NCBI RefSeq assembly: GCF_015351235.1
Contig: NZ_JADKSJ010000001.1
Span: 2,063,668 to 2,127,667 of the forward strand
DNA: 64,000 nt
Reading direction: 5' to 3'
From: Plantibacter sp. VKM Ac-2880
Lineage (GTDB): Bacteria > Actinomycetota > Actinomycetes > Actinomycetales > Microbacteriaceae
Of the stretch, positions 1-7,763 are shown piece after piece; within the stretch, counting starts at the first letter, position 1, and each line of letters begins with the position of its first letter. Below the pieces are notes generated by a model. That model saw only the letters and a list, made by a program, of their open reading frames with translations, was not told the origin of the DNA and did no database searches. The position numbers were made by a program, and so were the translations under genes.

Positions 1-14
1 AGTCACGTACCTAA

Positions 15-29
15 CGTAAGCCGCTTACG
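15..29. promoter_or_regulatory. Short perfect inverted repeat, possible operator
   Basis: CGTAAG (15-20) and CTTACG (24-29) form a perfect 6-bp dyad around CCG. It lies about 125 bp upstream of the azoreductase-like gene, or could belong to a gene left of the window. Nothing else identifies the binding protein. Confidence 0.35.
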
Positions 30-151
30 CGTCGTTTGTCGAGGACGTCGCGTACCTCGATGCTGGATGCATGCCCGGTCGGCGTACCGCGACTCGCCTG
101 ACCGGACGCTCAGTCCTTGCACACACCACCAACACCAGGAGTTGACCCCCT

Positions 152-814
152 ATGTCCCTGCTTCGCATCGACGCATCCATCCGCCTCGACGGCTCCACCA
201 GCCGCGCCCTCGCGAACATCGCCGAAGCCCAATGGCTCGACACGACGAGCGACGCCCGGGTGGTTCGCCGTGACATCGGCACCACCCCACTGCCCAGCGA
301 CGCCTGGGCACACGCCCTGGCGGCGGGCGCGACCCCGGAAGACGATCGCACGCCCGAACAGCGAAGCGCCCACGGCCTCGTCACCACCCTGGTGGACGAG
401 CTCGCCGAGGCCGACGCGTACCTGTTCGCCGTGCCGCTCTACAACTTCGGGGCTTCGCAGCACTTCAAGATCTACGCCGACCTCGTCATCGCAGATCCGC
501 GCATGTCGCCCGGACTCACCCCAGTGACCGCAGGCAAGCCCGGCGTGCTGGTGACCGTGCAGGGCGGGAACTACTCGCCGGGTACGCCGAAGGAAGGCTG
601 GGACCACGCGACCGGCTGGATGCGCCGCATCCTCCAAGACGTGTGGCAGATCGACCTGGAGATCGTGACCCGAGAATTCACCCTCGTCGGCGTCAACCCA
701 GCCCTGGACGCCTTCACCGACCTGGCCGCGGACCTCAAGGCCAACGCAGAACAGCGTGCCCATCACGTCGGCCGCGAACTCGTCCAGCGCCAGCTCGAGG
801 CCGCGACCCGCTGA
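152..814 (+). CDS. azoR: FMN-dependent NADH-azoreductase-like flavodoxin-fold protein
   Basis: A 220-residue cytosolic flavoprotein with the length and layout of the AzoR/quinone reductase family, which transfers electrons from NAD(P)H through FMN to quinones or azo compounds. The N-terminal ASIR...STSR stretch (residues 8-18) is the FMN phosphate loop. LYNFG (96-100) and QGGNYSPG (137-144) match the two other FMN-contacting loops of AzoR. The start is ATG with AGGAG at 137-141, about 10 nt upstream. It stands alone beside the arsenic genes. ArsH, an arsenic-linked flavoprotein, has a related fold, but the motifs here fit AzoR better. True substrate unknown. Confidence 0.8.
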   Translation: MSLLRIDASIRLDGSTSRALANIAEAQWLDTTSDARVVRRDIGTTPLPSDAWAHALAAGATPEDDRTPEQRSAHGLVTTLVDELAEADAYLFAVPLYNFGASQHFKIYADLVIADPRMSPGLTPVTAGKPGVLVTVQGGNYSPGTPKEGWDHATGWMRRILQDVWQIDLEIVTREFTLVGVNPALDAFTDLAADLKANAEQRAHHVGRELVQRQLEAATR

Positions 815-830
815 CCTGCGACATCCTGCT

Positions 831-854
831 CCCAGTCCCAGTCCCAGTCCCAGC
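831..854. repeat. Tandem hexamer repeat CCCAGT x4
   Basis: Three copies of CCCAGT and one CCCAGC follow the azoreductase stop codon. The array runs directly into the hairpin at 851-874. It is a simple non-coding slippage repeat. Confidence 0.8.
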
Positions 855-874
855 CCCGGATCTGGCCGGGGCTG
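851..874. terminator. GC-rich hairpin between convergent genes
   Basis: CAGCCCCGG (851-859) pairs perfectly with CCGGGGCTG (866-874) around a 6-nt loop. It lies 37 bp after the azoreductase stop and before the convergent flavoprotein gene. No T-run follows, which is common in high-GC actinobacteria, so termination is inferred from position and stem strength. Confidence 0.5.
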
Positions 875-982
875 TGTCGTCGCCGTCGCCCATGTCTGCA
901 ATGACCTCGGCACGCCACGATCCGCACAGCGAGACCTCTCCGACGCCCCGGTAGACGAACTCCGGGTAGGACGCAGTGGTGC

Positions 983-2356
983 CTACCGCGTCAGTGCCTC
1001 ACGGCTCCATGCCTGTGTCGCCACCTGCACGGCGTCCCACGGGGAACCGAGCGGTGGCGTGTAGGAGAGGTCGAGGTCGCTCATCGCGTCGACCGTCATG
1101 CCGTGGTGCAGGGCCGTCGCATAGGTGTCGACGCGTTTCGCGATTTCGGCCCCGCGGGTGCCGACGAGCTGCGCACCGAGCAGCAGACCGCTGTCGGTTG
1201 CTCCGGTGATCCGGATGTTGATCGGTGTTGCGCCCGGGTAGTAGGCCTTGTGGTCGTCCGCGACCGCCGTCGAGCTGTACGGCGTGAACCCTGCCGAGAC
1301 GGCTTCGTGGTCACGGAGCCCGGTGCGGGCGGCAATCAGGTCGAAGACCTTCACCACCTGGGTGCCGAGGCTTCCGGCGAAGCGAGCGTTGCCGCCGGTC
1401 GCGTTCTCGCCCGCGACGCGGCCCTGCTTGTGCGCTGTCGTGCCGAGCGGCAGATACGTGACGCCCAGGAGGCGGTGGTGGGTGACGATGCCGTCGCCTG
1501 CCGCCCAGACATGCGGCAGGCCGGTGCGCATCTGCTCGTCGACCACCACCGCACCACCAGGCCCAGTCGCAGCGCCGGCCTCCGTGAGCAGGCTTGTGTT
1601 CGGCCGGACGCCGACGACGACGAGCACGAGCTCGGCGCTGCGCTTGAACGGCCGGCCGTCCTGCAGGCCGGTCACGGTGAGACCACTGTTCGTCTTGCTG
1701 AGGTGCTCCACTCGGGTGTCGGTGATGACGTCGACGCCGTGGCGGGTGAGTTCGTCGTGGACGAGGGAGCCGAGTTCCGGGTCGAGGGTGGAGAGCACTT
1801 CGAGGCCGCGCTGTAGCTGGGTGACCCGCAGGCCGCGGATGGTGAGGGCCTCTGCCATCTCCAGGCCCACGTAGCCGGCGCCGACGATGATCGCGGTCTC
1901 CGGTCGGTGGGTGTCGAGGTACGCCTCGAGGGCGAAAGTGTCGCCCATCGAATGCAGCAGGTGCACCCCGTCGTCGGGGCCGAGCTGGTCGAGGCCCGAG
2001 ATGCCCGCGGTCGAGGGTGAGGCTCCGGTGCCGACCATGAGTTCGTCGTAACCGATCGTCGACTCCGTGCCGCGCTCGTCGCGGACGGTGAGGCGCTTCC
2101 CGGCGACGTCGATCCCCGTTGCGAGGGTGTTCAGGCGCAGGGTCATGCCGGTGGCTTCGAGGTCGGCATGGGTGCGGTGTGCGAGTGACTGCCAGGGCTG
2201 GACCTCGCGGGAGAAGTAGTAGGGGATGCCGCAGATGGAGAAGTTCGGGTAGGCGTCCGCGACAATGACCGTCACGTCCGCCGAGGGCTCGAGTTCGCGG
2301 GCGCGGAGGGCGGTGGAGATACCGGCGTCACTGCCGCCGATGACTGCGAGATGCAT
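983..2356 (-). CDS. FAD-dependent pyridine nucleotide-disulfide oxidoreductase, CoA-disulfide-reductase-like
   Basis: A 457-residue flavoprotein. Residues 3-14 (AVIGGSDAGIS) form the FAD dinucleotide-binding loop. NFSICGIPYY (38-47) carries the single redox cysteine (C42) seen in CoA-disulfide reductases and NADH oxidases/peroxidases. IIVGAGYVGLEMA is the NAD(P)H loop, WAAGD the second FAD contact, and a C-terminal dimerisation domain follows. It is divergent from the ArsR-ArsC fusion and shares its 66-bp control region. Such oxidoreductases often occur in actinobacterial ars clusters, so a role in thiol or arsenic redox chemistry is likely, but the substrate cannot be read from sequence. Confidence 0.8.
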   Translation of the reverse strand: MHLAVIGGSDAGISTALRARELEPSADVTVIVADAYPNFSICGIPYYFSREVQPWQSLAHRTHADLEATGMTLRLNTLATGIDVAGKRLTVRDERGTESTIGYDELMVGTGASPSTAGISGLDQLGPDDGVHLLHSMGDTFALEAYLDTHRPETAIIVGAGYVGLEMAEALTIRGLRVTQLQRGLEVLSTLDPELGSLVHDELTRHGVDVITDTRVEHLSKTNSGLTVTGLQDGRPFKRSAELVLVVVGVRPNTSLLTEAGAATGPGGAVVVDEQMRTGLPHVWAAGDGIVTHHRLLGVTYLPLGTTAHKQGRVAGENATGGNARFAGSLGTQVVKVFDLIAARTGLRDHEAVSAGFTPYSSTAVADDHKAYYPGATPINIRITGATDSGLLLGAQLVGTRGAEIAKRVDTYATALHHGMTVDAMSDLDLSYTPPLGSPWDAVQVATQAWSREALTR

Positions 2357-2386
2357 GGAGACCTTTCGGATGGTGGCGGCACTATC

Positions 2387-2418
2387 TTGACTGGGAAACT
2401 TACTTCAGTCAATATTGA
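2387..2418. promoter_or_regulatory. Divergent ars control region: dyad plus palindrome
   Basis: TTGACT (2387-2392) and AGTCAA (2407-2412) form a perfect dyad. TCAATATTGA (2409-2418) is a perfect 10-bp palindrome overlapping its right arm. TTGACT could also serve as a -35 element for the rightward fusion gene, whose ATG is at 2423. ArsR repressors typically cover such sites, so autoregulation is inferred. Confidence 0.5.
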
Positions 2419-2422
2419 ACTA

Positions 2423-3097
2423 ATGAACATCGAACGAACTGAAACGGTCGAGGTGCGGGCGGCGAAACACGCGGCGCTCGGTGATCCGACGCGCCTGCAG
2501 ATGATCGACCTGCTGACGTTGGGTGACCTGTCCCCGACGGAGATCCGGGTCGCACTCGGCACCCCTGGCAATCTGCTCACGCACCACCTGAACGTGCTCG
2601 AATCCGTCGGCATGATCACCCGCACGACGTCCGAGGGTGACAAGCGCCGCAGCTACGTGCGTCTCAACCCCGACGGGTTCGATGGCATGGGGTCGGGGGC
2701 TACAGCCTCAGCGAGTCGGGTCGTGTTCGTGTGCTCGGCGAACTCCGCACGCTCCCAACTCGCCGCCGCCCTCTGGGCGACCCGGAGCAGCGTCCCCGTC
2801 GCCTCCGGAGGCACACACCCGGCCGAACGCATCGCGCCGGGTGCTATCGCCGCCGCCGAGCGTCACCAGCTCGCTCTCCCGTCGAGCTCCCCGAGTGCTC
2901 TGGACGCGGTGCTTGCCGACGCGGACTTCGTCATCACGGTGTGTGACAACGCGCACGAGGAGATCGGCGTCACGGGCGATCTGCACTGGTCGATCCCCGA
3001 CCCGGTACGCGTCGGCACCGATGCCGCGTTCGACGCCGCCTATACCGAACTGGAGCGCCGCATCGCGGGCCTCGCTCCCCGCCTGCTCGCCTCCTGA
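2423..3097 (+). CDS. ArsR-type regulator fused to low-molecular-weight phosphatase-type arsenate reductase
   Basis: A 224-residue two-domain protein. Residues 1-85 are an ArsR/SmtB winged helix (ALGDPTRLQMIDLL, then TPGNLLTHHLNVLESVGMI as recognition helix). Residues 98-224 are a low-molecular-weight phosphatase/arsenate reductase domain. It has the P-loop CSANSAR (C104-R110), a second cysteine in the ITVCDNAHEE loop (C174), and the general-acid loop WSIPDP (D193). The likely role is arsenate reduction and transcriptional control in one chain; ArsR-ArsC fusions are known in actinobacteria. ATG 2423 is chosen because homology begins there and the upstream ATG at 2351 would place the operator inside the gene. 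The regulator half has no obvious thiol metal site. Confidence 0.85.
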   Translation: MNIERTETVEVRAAKHAALGDPTRLQMIDLLTLGDLSPTEIRVALGTPGNLLTHHLNVLESVGMITRTTSEGDKRRSYVRLNPDGFDGMGSGATASASRVVFVCSANSARSQLAAALWATRSSVPVASGGTHPAERIAPGAIAAAERHQLALPSSSPSALDAVLADADFVITVCDNAHEEIGVTGDLHWSIPDPVRVGTDAAFDAAYTELERRIAGLAPRLLAS

Positions 3098-3119
3098 CCA
3101 GAAAGCACCCAGCGCCCTC

Positions 3120-3518
3120 ATGACCACGACCAAGCCCGTCGTCCTATTCATCTGCCAGCACAACGCCGGCCGCTCCCAACTCGGCGCAGCGCTCCTCGAA
3201 CACCTCGCCGGAGACCGCTTCACCGCGACCTCGGCAGGCCTCGCCCCCTCGGACACGGTGAACCCTGCGGTGGCAGCGACCGTCGCTGAGCTCGGCCTCG
3301 ACATCACCGACCGAGTGCCACGGGCGGTCACCGTTGCGGACCTCGATCAGGCCGACGTCGTGGTGCTCATGAAGCCCGGCCTGACGTTGCCTGCCACCCC
3401 GCGCGGCGGGGTCCGGGCCTGGTCGTTCCCGAACCCCGAAGCCTGGGACGTCGAAGCCGTGCGCCCGCTGCGGGAAGCCGTGGCCGAGCAGATCCGCACT
3501 GAGCTGCTCACCAGATAG
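3120..3518 (+). CDS. arsC: Mycothiol-type arsenate reductase-like protein (LMW phosphatase fold)
   Basis: A 132-residue single-domain protein 22 nt after the fusion gene, probably co-transcribed. The P-loop is CQHNAGRS (C12-R18). Unlike the fused ArsC domain it has no second or third redox cysteine, as in the mycothiol/mycoredoxin-coupled ArsC1/ArsC2 enzymes of Corynebacterium, which use external mycothiol to resolve the arseno-adduct. The general-acid loop reads WSFPNP (101-106), so the usual Asp is Asn (N105). Reduced activity or an altered role is possible. The GC-rich body and codon use match its neighbours. Confidence 0.75.
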   Translation: MTTTKPVVLFICQHNAGRSQLGAALLEHLAGDRFTATSAGLAPSDTVNPAVAATVAELGLDITDRVPRAVTVADLDQADVVVLMKPGLTLPATPRGGVRAWSFPNPEAWDVEAVRPLREAVAEQIRTELLTR

Positions 3519-3534
3519 CTCCCGCAGCGAGCGG

Positions 3535-4854
3535 TCAGACGCTTGCTGGTGGGCGACCGATCTGCAGCACCTGCTCCGGCACCGCGCAGCACGAACCACC
3601 CAGCGACGCACCAGCAGCATCGAACAGGCCAGCCCCACCGCACACGCCCGTGTCCGGCAGCACCAGTTCCACCCGCTCCGCCGCAGCCTGATCGCCCGCG
3701 AGAGCGGCGACGACGGAGCGCACCTGCTCGTAGCCGGTCATCGCGAGGAACGTCGGCGCCCGCCCGTAGGATTTCGCGCCGACGATGTAGAAGTCCGGTT
3801 CCGGCTGCGCGAGATCCTTGGCGCCGGTTGCGGCGACGGATCCGCAGGAGTGGAGGTTCGGGTCGACTTCGGCCGCGATCCGCACCGGAGCCTGTAGCGT
3901 CGGATCCAGCTCGATCCGCAGCTCCGACAGGAACGACAGATCAGGGCGGAACCCGGTCAGCACGATCACCCGATCAGCTGCGGAGAGCTCGCGGCCGTCC
4001 TCCGACACCAACACGGTCTGGTCGCCGTCACGCGCCACACGCTCGACACGGAAGCCCGTGACGAGGTTGATGAGGCCGCCGTCGACGAGTTCCTTCGCCT
4101 TCAACCCGAGCGCGCCGCGGGCGGGCAGCTCGTCAGCGTCACCGCCACCGAAGGTGTTCCCGACCGTGCCGCGACGCAGCACCCAGGTGACCGTGGTGTC
4201 GGGATTGCGGCGGACGATCCGCGCGAGGGAGATGACCGCGGTCACGGCCGAGTGCCCGGACCCCACCACGACGGTGTGCTTGCCCTCGAACCCTGCCTGG
4301 TTCCGGAAGTCCGGAATCCGGTAGCTGAGCGTCTCGGACGCGGCCCGCTCCCCGAGCGCCGGCAGACCGTCCGCCCCGGCCGGGTTCGGCTTCGACCAGG
4401 TGCCCGAGGCGTCGATGACCGCTCGAGCGTCGAGGCGGTACTCGCCGCCCGCGGACTCCACGTGCACCGTGAACGGCTGCTCTGCCCGGCCGGCATCCAC
4501 TAAACGATCGCGACCACGGCGGGACACACCGACGACGCGGGAACCGAACTGCACCCGCTCTCCGAGAGCATCCGCGAGGGGTGCGAGGTACGAGCTGATC
4601 CACTGAGCGCCGGTCGGGTACCCCTTCGTCGGCGAGGTCCACCCCGTCGGAGCGAGCAGCCGAGCGGACGCCGCGTCGACCAGCTCGGACCAGTCGGAGA
4701 ACAACCGCACATGACCCCATTCGGCCACCGCCGCAGCGGTCGAGGAACCGGCCTCGAGGATCAGTACCGGAACGTCGCGCTCCACCAGGTGCGCTGCAGC
4801 AGCCAGGCCCTGGGGGCCTGCGCCAATCACGATCACGGGCAGCTCGTTCACCAT
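3535..4854 (-). CDS. ArsO-like FAD/NAD(P)-binding flavoprotein
   Basis: A 439-residue flavoprotein with an FAD-binding GAGPQG loop at residues 10-15, a second nucleotide-binding loop VVVGSGHSA near residue 200, and a VLTGFRPD segment typical of flavin monooxygenase-like proteins found in ars clusters (ArsO). The C-terminal tail carries VCGGAG and, after a short spacer, GSCCAVPEQ. This compact set of three cysteines could bind arsenite or shuttle electrons. ATG 4854 is chosen because the Rossmann fold starts directly after it; the frame extends upstream through the arsR control region without homology. It is divergent from arsR and probably controlled by the same operator. Confidence 0.7.
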   Translation of the reverse strand: MVNELPVIVIGAGPQGLAAAAHLVERDVPVLILEAGSSTAAAVAEWGHVRLFSDWSELVDAASARLLAPTGWTSPTKGYPTGAQWISSYLAPLADALGERVQFGSRVVGVSRRGRDRLVDAGRAEQPFTVHVESAGGEYRLDARAVIDASGTWSKPNPAGADGLPALGERAASETLSYRIPDFRNQAGFEGKHTVVVGSGHSAVTAVISLARIVRRNPDTTVTWVLRRGTVGNTFGGGDADELPARGALGLKAKELVDGGLINLVTGFRVERVARDGDQTVLVSEDGRELSAADRVIVLTGFRPDLSFLSELRIELDPTLQAPVRIAAEVDPNLHSCGSVAATGAKDLAQPEPDFYIVGAKSYGRAPTFLAMTGYEQVRSVVAALAGDQAAAERVELVLPDTGVCGGAGLFDAAGASLGGSCCAVPEQVLQIGRPPASV

Positions 4855-4901
4855 CTTCGACTCCAATCGACAACCATGAATACGACGAGACTGATCGAAA
4901 C

Positions 4902-4917
4902 ATCGACAGATGTCAAT
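4902..4917. promoter_or_regulatory. ArsR operator and leftward -35
   Basis: The 16-bp imperfect palindrome ATCGACAGATGTCAAT is centred on GACA-GA-TGTC and lies between the divergent ArsO-like gene and arsR. On the minus strand, 4916-4911 reads TTGACA, a consensus -35, so a repressor bound here would block the leftward promoter. It lies 22 bp upstream of the chosen arsR ATG. Confidence 0.6.
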
Positions 4918-4938
4918 ACGACGTGTCAGACTGTGGCC

Positions 4939-5286
4939 ATGCCGATCGAACCACCCCTCCTGGAAGCCGATGCCGCAGCGTGCTGCACCCCTGTGACCGG
5001 CGGGGTGCTCGCGCTCGACGAAGCCGAGCGGATCGCGCACACCTTCAAAGCGCTCGGCGACCCGGCCCGAGTCCGTCTCCTGTCGTTGATCGCCGCGAGC
5101 GAGGGCGGTGAGGCGTGCATCTGTGACCTCACCGAGCCCGTCGGGCTGTCGCAGCCCACGGTGTCGCACCACATGAAGATCCTCGTCGACGCGGGTCTCG
5201 CGACCCGCGATCAGCGCGGCCGATGGGCGTACTTCCGCGTGGTCACCGACGGACTCGAACGTGCCTCCCAGGCGATCCGCCCGTGA
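4939..5286 (+). CDS. arsR: ArsR-family arsenite-responsive repressor
   Basis: A 115-residue winged-helix repressor. With ATG 4939 the adjacent cysteines fall at C15-C16. These numbers match the As(III) ligands C15/C16 described for Corynebacterium glutamicum ArsR1, and the third ligand is likely in the CICDL motif (C60/C62). FKALGDPARVRLLSLI and LSQPTVSHHMKIL form the winged helix. An in-frame ATG at 4876 exists but would put the operator inside the coding sequence. The gene overlaps the downstream acetyltransferase by 4 bp (GTGA), so the two are translationally coupled and presumably derepressed together by arsenite. Confidence 0.88.
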   Translation: MPIEPPLLEADAAACCTPVTGGVLALDEAERIAHTFKALGDPARVRLLSLIAASEGGEACICDLTEPVGLSQPTVSHHMKILVDAGLATRDQRGRWAYFRVVTDGLERASQAIRP

Positions 5287-5810
5287 CCGGTGCAGTCACC
5301 GTCCGTCCGCTCGAGGCCGCCGACTGGTCTGCTGTCGAGACCATCTATCGCGAGGGCATTGCGACGGGCAATGCCACGTTCGAGGCCGAACCACCGAGCT
5401 GGGAACAGTTCGACGCGGGCAAGCTGACCATCGGCCGACTCGTCGCCGTCGACGAATCGGGGACCGTCCTCGGATGGGTCGCAGCATCGCCCATCTCTGG
5501 GCGCCAGGCGTACCGTGGCGTGGTCGAACATTCCGTCTATGTCGCAGCAGGAGCGGCAGGACGCGGCGTCGGAACACAGTTGCTCTCCGCATTCATCGCT
5601 GCGGCCGACCACGCTGGGATCTGGACGATCCAATCGACCGTCTTCCCCGAGAACCTCCCAAGCCTCGTGCTGCACGAACGAGCCGGGTTTCGCATCGTCG
5701 GGCGACGCGAGCGCATCGCCCACATGAGTCACGGACCCTCCGCGGGACGCTGGCGCGACACCATCCTCCTCGAGCGACGCGCCGCCTCTCCGGTGAGTGA
5801 TGACGCCTGA
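5283..5810 (+). CDS. arsN: GNAT N-acetyltransferase, ArsN1/phosphinothricin acetyltransferase-like
   Basis: A 175-residue GNAT enzyme starting at GTG 5283, overlapping the arsR stop. VEHSVYVAAGAAGRGVGTQLL is the acetyl-CoA pyrophosphate loop. TVFPENLPSLVLHERAGFRIVGRRERI is the hallmark segment of the phosphinothricin/methionine sulfoximine acetyltransferase family. In ars operons this family is called ArsN1 and acetylates the amino group of arsinothricin, an organoarsenical antibiotic. The coupling to arsR supports that role over general herbicide or amino-acid acetylation, but substrate choice is an inference. Confidence 0.75.
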   Translation: MTGAVTVRPLEAADWSAVETIYREGIATGNATFEAEPPSWEQFDAGKLTIGRLVAVDESGTVLGWVAASPISGRQAYRGVVEHSVYVAAGAAGRGVGTQLLSAFIAAADHAGIWTIQSTVFPENLPSLVLHERAGFRIVGRRERIAHMSHGPSAGRWRDTILLERRAASPVSDDA

Positions 5811-5848
5811 GCGACGTACCGACCACTTGGTATTCGACTGAGCTCGGG

Positions 5849-6417
5849 TCAGCGCAGGCGGCCACCGGTGAACGCACGGGACGCGGCCAGGAGCGTGTCG
5901 AGGGGCGTGTCGATCGCCACCTCACCGACCTGGAAGCCCAGCTTGGCGAGTCGTGCGAAGGCTGCCTGCGGGAGGGTGGTGGTGACGCCGGGGGACTGCG
6001 CCGTCACGCCCGGCAGGAGGTGGAAGGTCAGGATCCGCCACCGGCCGCGCGAGCGGATCGAGACGCGCTCGACCGCACCCAGGGGAGGAAGACCTCGCTT
6101 TGCTGGATGCTGCCGCTGAGGCCTGCCGCGTCGAGGGTCATCACCGTGCGCCTCACGGACTGTGCACCCCGCACGGTCGCCAGCTGCAGCGCGAGGAACA
6201 GCATGAACCACGAGATGACGCCGAACAGCAGCGCGGACAACGCACCCAGCGCGAACCCGCTGGACGAGGCGGTGAGGGCGGCCAGCAGCGCGCCCATGAT
6301 CGGTATCAGGCCGGCGCACACGAGAGCCATCACGAACGCGGGGCGGGTCGCCCGCTCGGTGCGAACCGGGTCGGACCCGACGACGAGGGGAGGGAAAGCG
6401 GTCGGTGCACCAGTCAT
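5849..6417 (-). pseudogene. Frameshifted small membrane protein
   Basis: A start at 6417 gives MTGAPTAFPPLVVG..., two hydrophobic segments (FVMALVCAGLIPIMGALLAAL and a following membrane span), then a soluble domain up to EVFLPW. The continuation GAVERVSIRSRGRWRILTFHLLPG... lies in another frame and ends at 5849. Joining them needs one extra G in the minus-strand run TGGGTGC (about 6076-6081). The reconstructed protein is near 189 residues, two membrane helices followed by a PH-like domain. Either the gene is broken or the assembly lacks one base in a homopolymer. CATACT at 6424-6429 (minus strand), 6 nt before the ATG, suggests leaderless transcription. Confidence 0.65.
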
Positions 6418-6738
6418 GAGGCCAGTATGCCGCGCGTGTCGGATAGGGGTCGCAGCCAGTCCCTCCTGTCGACGAACGACTCCCATCGCCCTGGCCGGGT
6501 TCGGCCCTGGGGTGTGGTTGGCTAGCATCTGCGCCTTCGGGCGCCTCGACCCTCACAGCTGATCGAACATCCTCGGCGAGCGGCAGTCCTAACCCGGGGT
6601 CCCGACACCCCGGTGCAGGCATCGTCGGGACTGATGACGAGCACGACCCGACGATCCTCGAGAGCGCAGACGCTCGCCGGTCGAGGCGCGGGCGAACCGC
6701 TGCGAGTCGGCGGCTGGACGAACTGAACGGAGAACACG
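6418..6738. other. 321-bp intergenic region with one hairpin
   Basis: No convincing gene is seen here. CCGGGGT (6594-6600) and ACCCCGG (6607-6613) form a perfect 7-bp stem with a 6-nt loop, about 125 bp upstream of the membrane gene at 6739. It could be a terminator or part of a 5' leader. I did not recognise a known riboswitch core. Confidence 0.4.
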
Positions 6739-7314
6739 GTGAAGCAACTCGGCCTGACCACGAGGGTGCTGCTCGTCTGCGCGGCGTTCGCCGCCGTGCA
6801 CCTGTTGCTCCACCTCGCGACGGGGACGTTCCTCGCGGTGCTGGCGCCGACGTCCCCGCCGTTGTACGCGCTCGGCGCGGGCGTCCACGGCGTGCTCCCG
6901 TTCGTGGCGCGCCGGTACACGGGTGCCGTCGGCAGCGCGACGGTCACCGCGGGCATCGCAGGACTCCTCATCGCGGCGACCAGCCCCTCGGGCGTCATCA
7001 TCCTCGTCCCGTTCCTCCTCACCGGTACCGTCATCGACCTCGTGGTCTGGAAGGTGGACCACGAAAACCGGGGTCCGCGGACGGTGCAGGCCAGATATCT
7101 GCTCGCGGCGGTCATCCTCGGTGCTGCGCTCTTCGGCGTCTCGCTCGCGGTCTTCTCACCGGAGCACCTCACGGCGCCCATCGTCCTGGGGACGCTCCTC
7201 GGACGCATCGTCGGTGAGGTCGTCGCCGCCGTGCTCTCGGGAATGATCGCCCGGGCGCTCCAGCGAGCCGGCGTCGGGACCCGGTCACGTCGACCTTCCT
7301 CGTCCAGGCGATAG
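6739..7314 (+). CDS. Integral membrane protein, possible ECF transporter substrate-binding (S) component
   Basis: A 191-residue, strongly hydrophobic protein with about five or six membrane spans, an LHLATGTFLAVLAPTSPPLYALGAGVHGVLP loop region and a basic C-terminal tail. Size, helix number and the small-residue-rich loops resemble ECF-type vitamin transporter S components, but no diagnostic substrate motif is visible and no EcfA or EcfT gene is nearby. The start is GTG 6739, preceded by AACGGAGAA as ribosome binding site. The role is tentative. Confidence 0.55.
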   Translation: MKQLGLTTRVLLVCAAFAAVHLLLHLATGTFLAVLAPTSPPLYALGAGVHGVLPFVARRYTGAVGSATVTAGIAGLLIAATSPSGVIILVPFLLTGTVIDLVVWKVDHENRGPRTVQARYLLAAVILGAALFGVSLAVFSPEHLTAPIVLGTLLGRIVGEVVAAVLSGMIARALQRAGVGTRSRRPSSSRR

Positions 7315-7362
7315 CGGCGAGACCACCGCTCACGGCGCTCGTGAGGTTCGAGGCCGGACGGC

Positions 7363-7635
7363 TCAGGACGGCGGGCGGACGAACCGCTCCGGTGCCGTGC
7401 GGGTTCCGCTGAGGAACTCGGTGAGGCCCGCAGCGAAGTCCATCGATGAACCCACGAAGAGTACACTTTCATCCGGCGCGACGTAGATCATGCCGCCGCC
7501 GCGGACGGTGTGCACGACGCACACCCCGGCATCGTCGTCGAGCGGGATCGACCGCAATGCGGCATTTGGGGTGAGCTGCCCGAAGTACCGGGTACCCACC
7601 GCGGTGAGACGGTCGATGGTGGCGTCGTCGGTCAT
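7363..7635 (-). CDS. Small conserved protein of unknown function
   Basis: A 90-residue cytosolic protein with no membrane segment or signal peptide. The central GGGMIYVAPDESVLFVGSSMDFAAGLTEFLSGTR looks like an alpha/beta fold with a loop around an immunity-like or SMI1-like small domain, but I do not recognise a family. ATG at 7635 follows AGGA on the minus strand. It is convergent with the membrane protein upstream. Confidence 0.55.
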   Translation of the reverse strand: MTDDATIDRLTAVGTRYFGQLTPNAALRSIPLDDDAGVCVVHTVRGGGMIYVAPDESVLFVGSSMDFAAGLTEFLSGTRTAPERFVRPPS

Positions 7636-7763
7636 CGTCGGTCCTGTCGTCGAAGGTCAGGGGAGGGCGGGGTCGGGAACGGCCAGGTGAACGGCGGCGT
7701 CCCGGTGATCCCACCAGGGTAGATCGCTGCCACGGCTCCGTCGGCGGTCGACACTCCCCGCGT

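Noticed and set aside
831-854. Hexamer array considered as a CRISPR or regulatory repeat
   Set aside because: Units of 6 bp without spacers; a simple slippage repeat.
6418-6738. Possible riboswitch before the ECF S-like gene
   Set aside because: Only one simple hairpin was found; no TPP, FMN, cobalamin or preQ1 core could be recognised.
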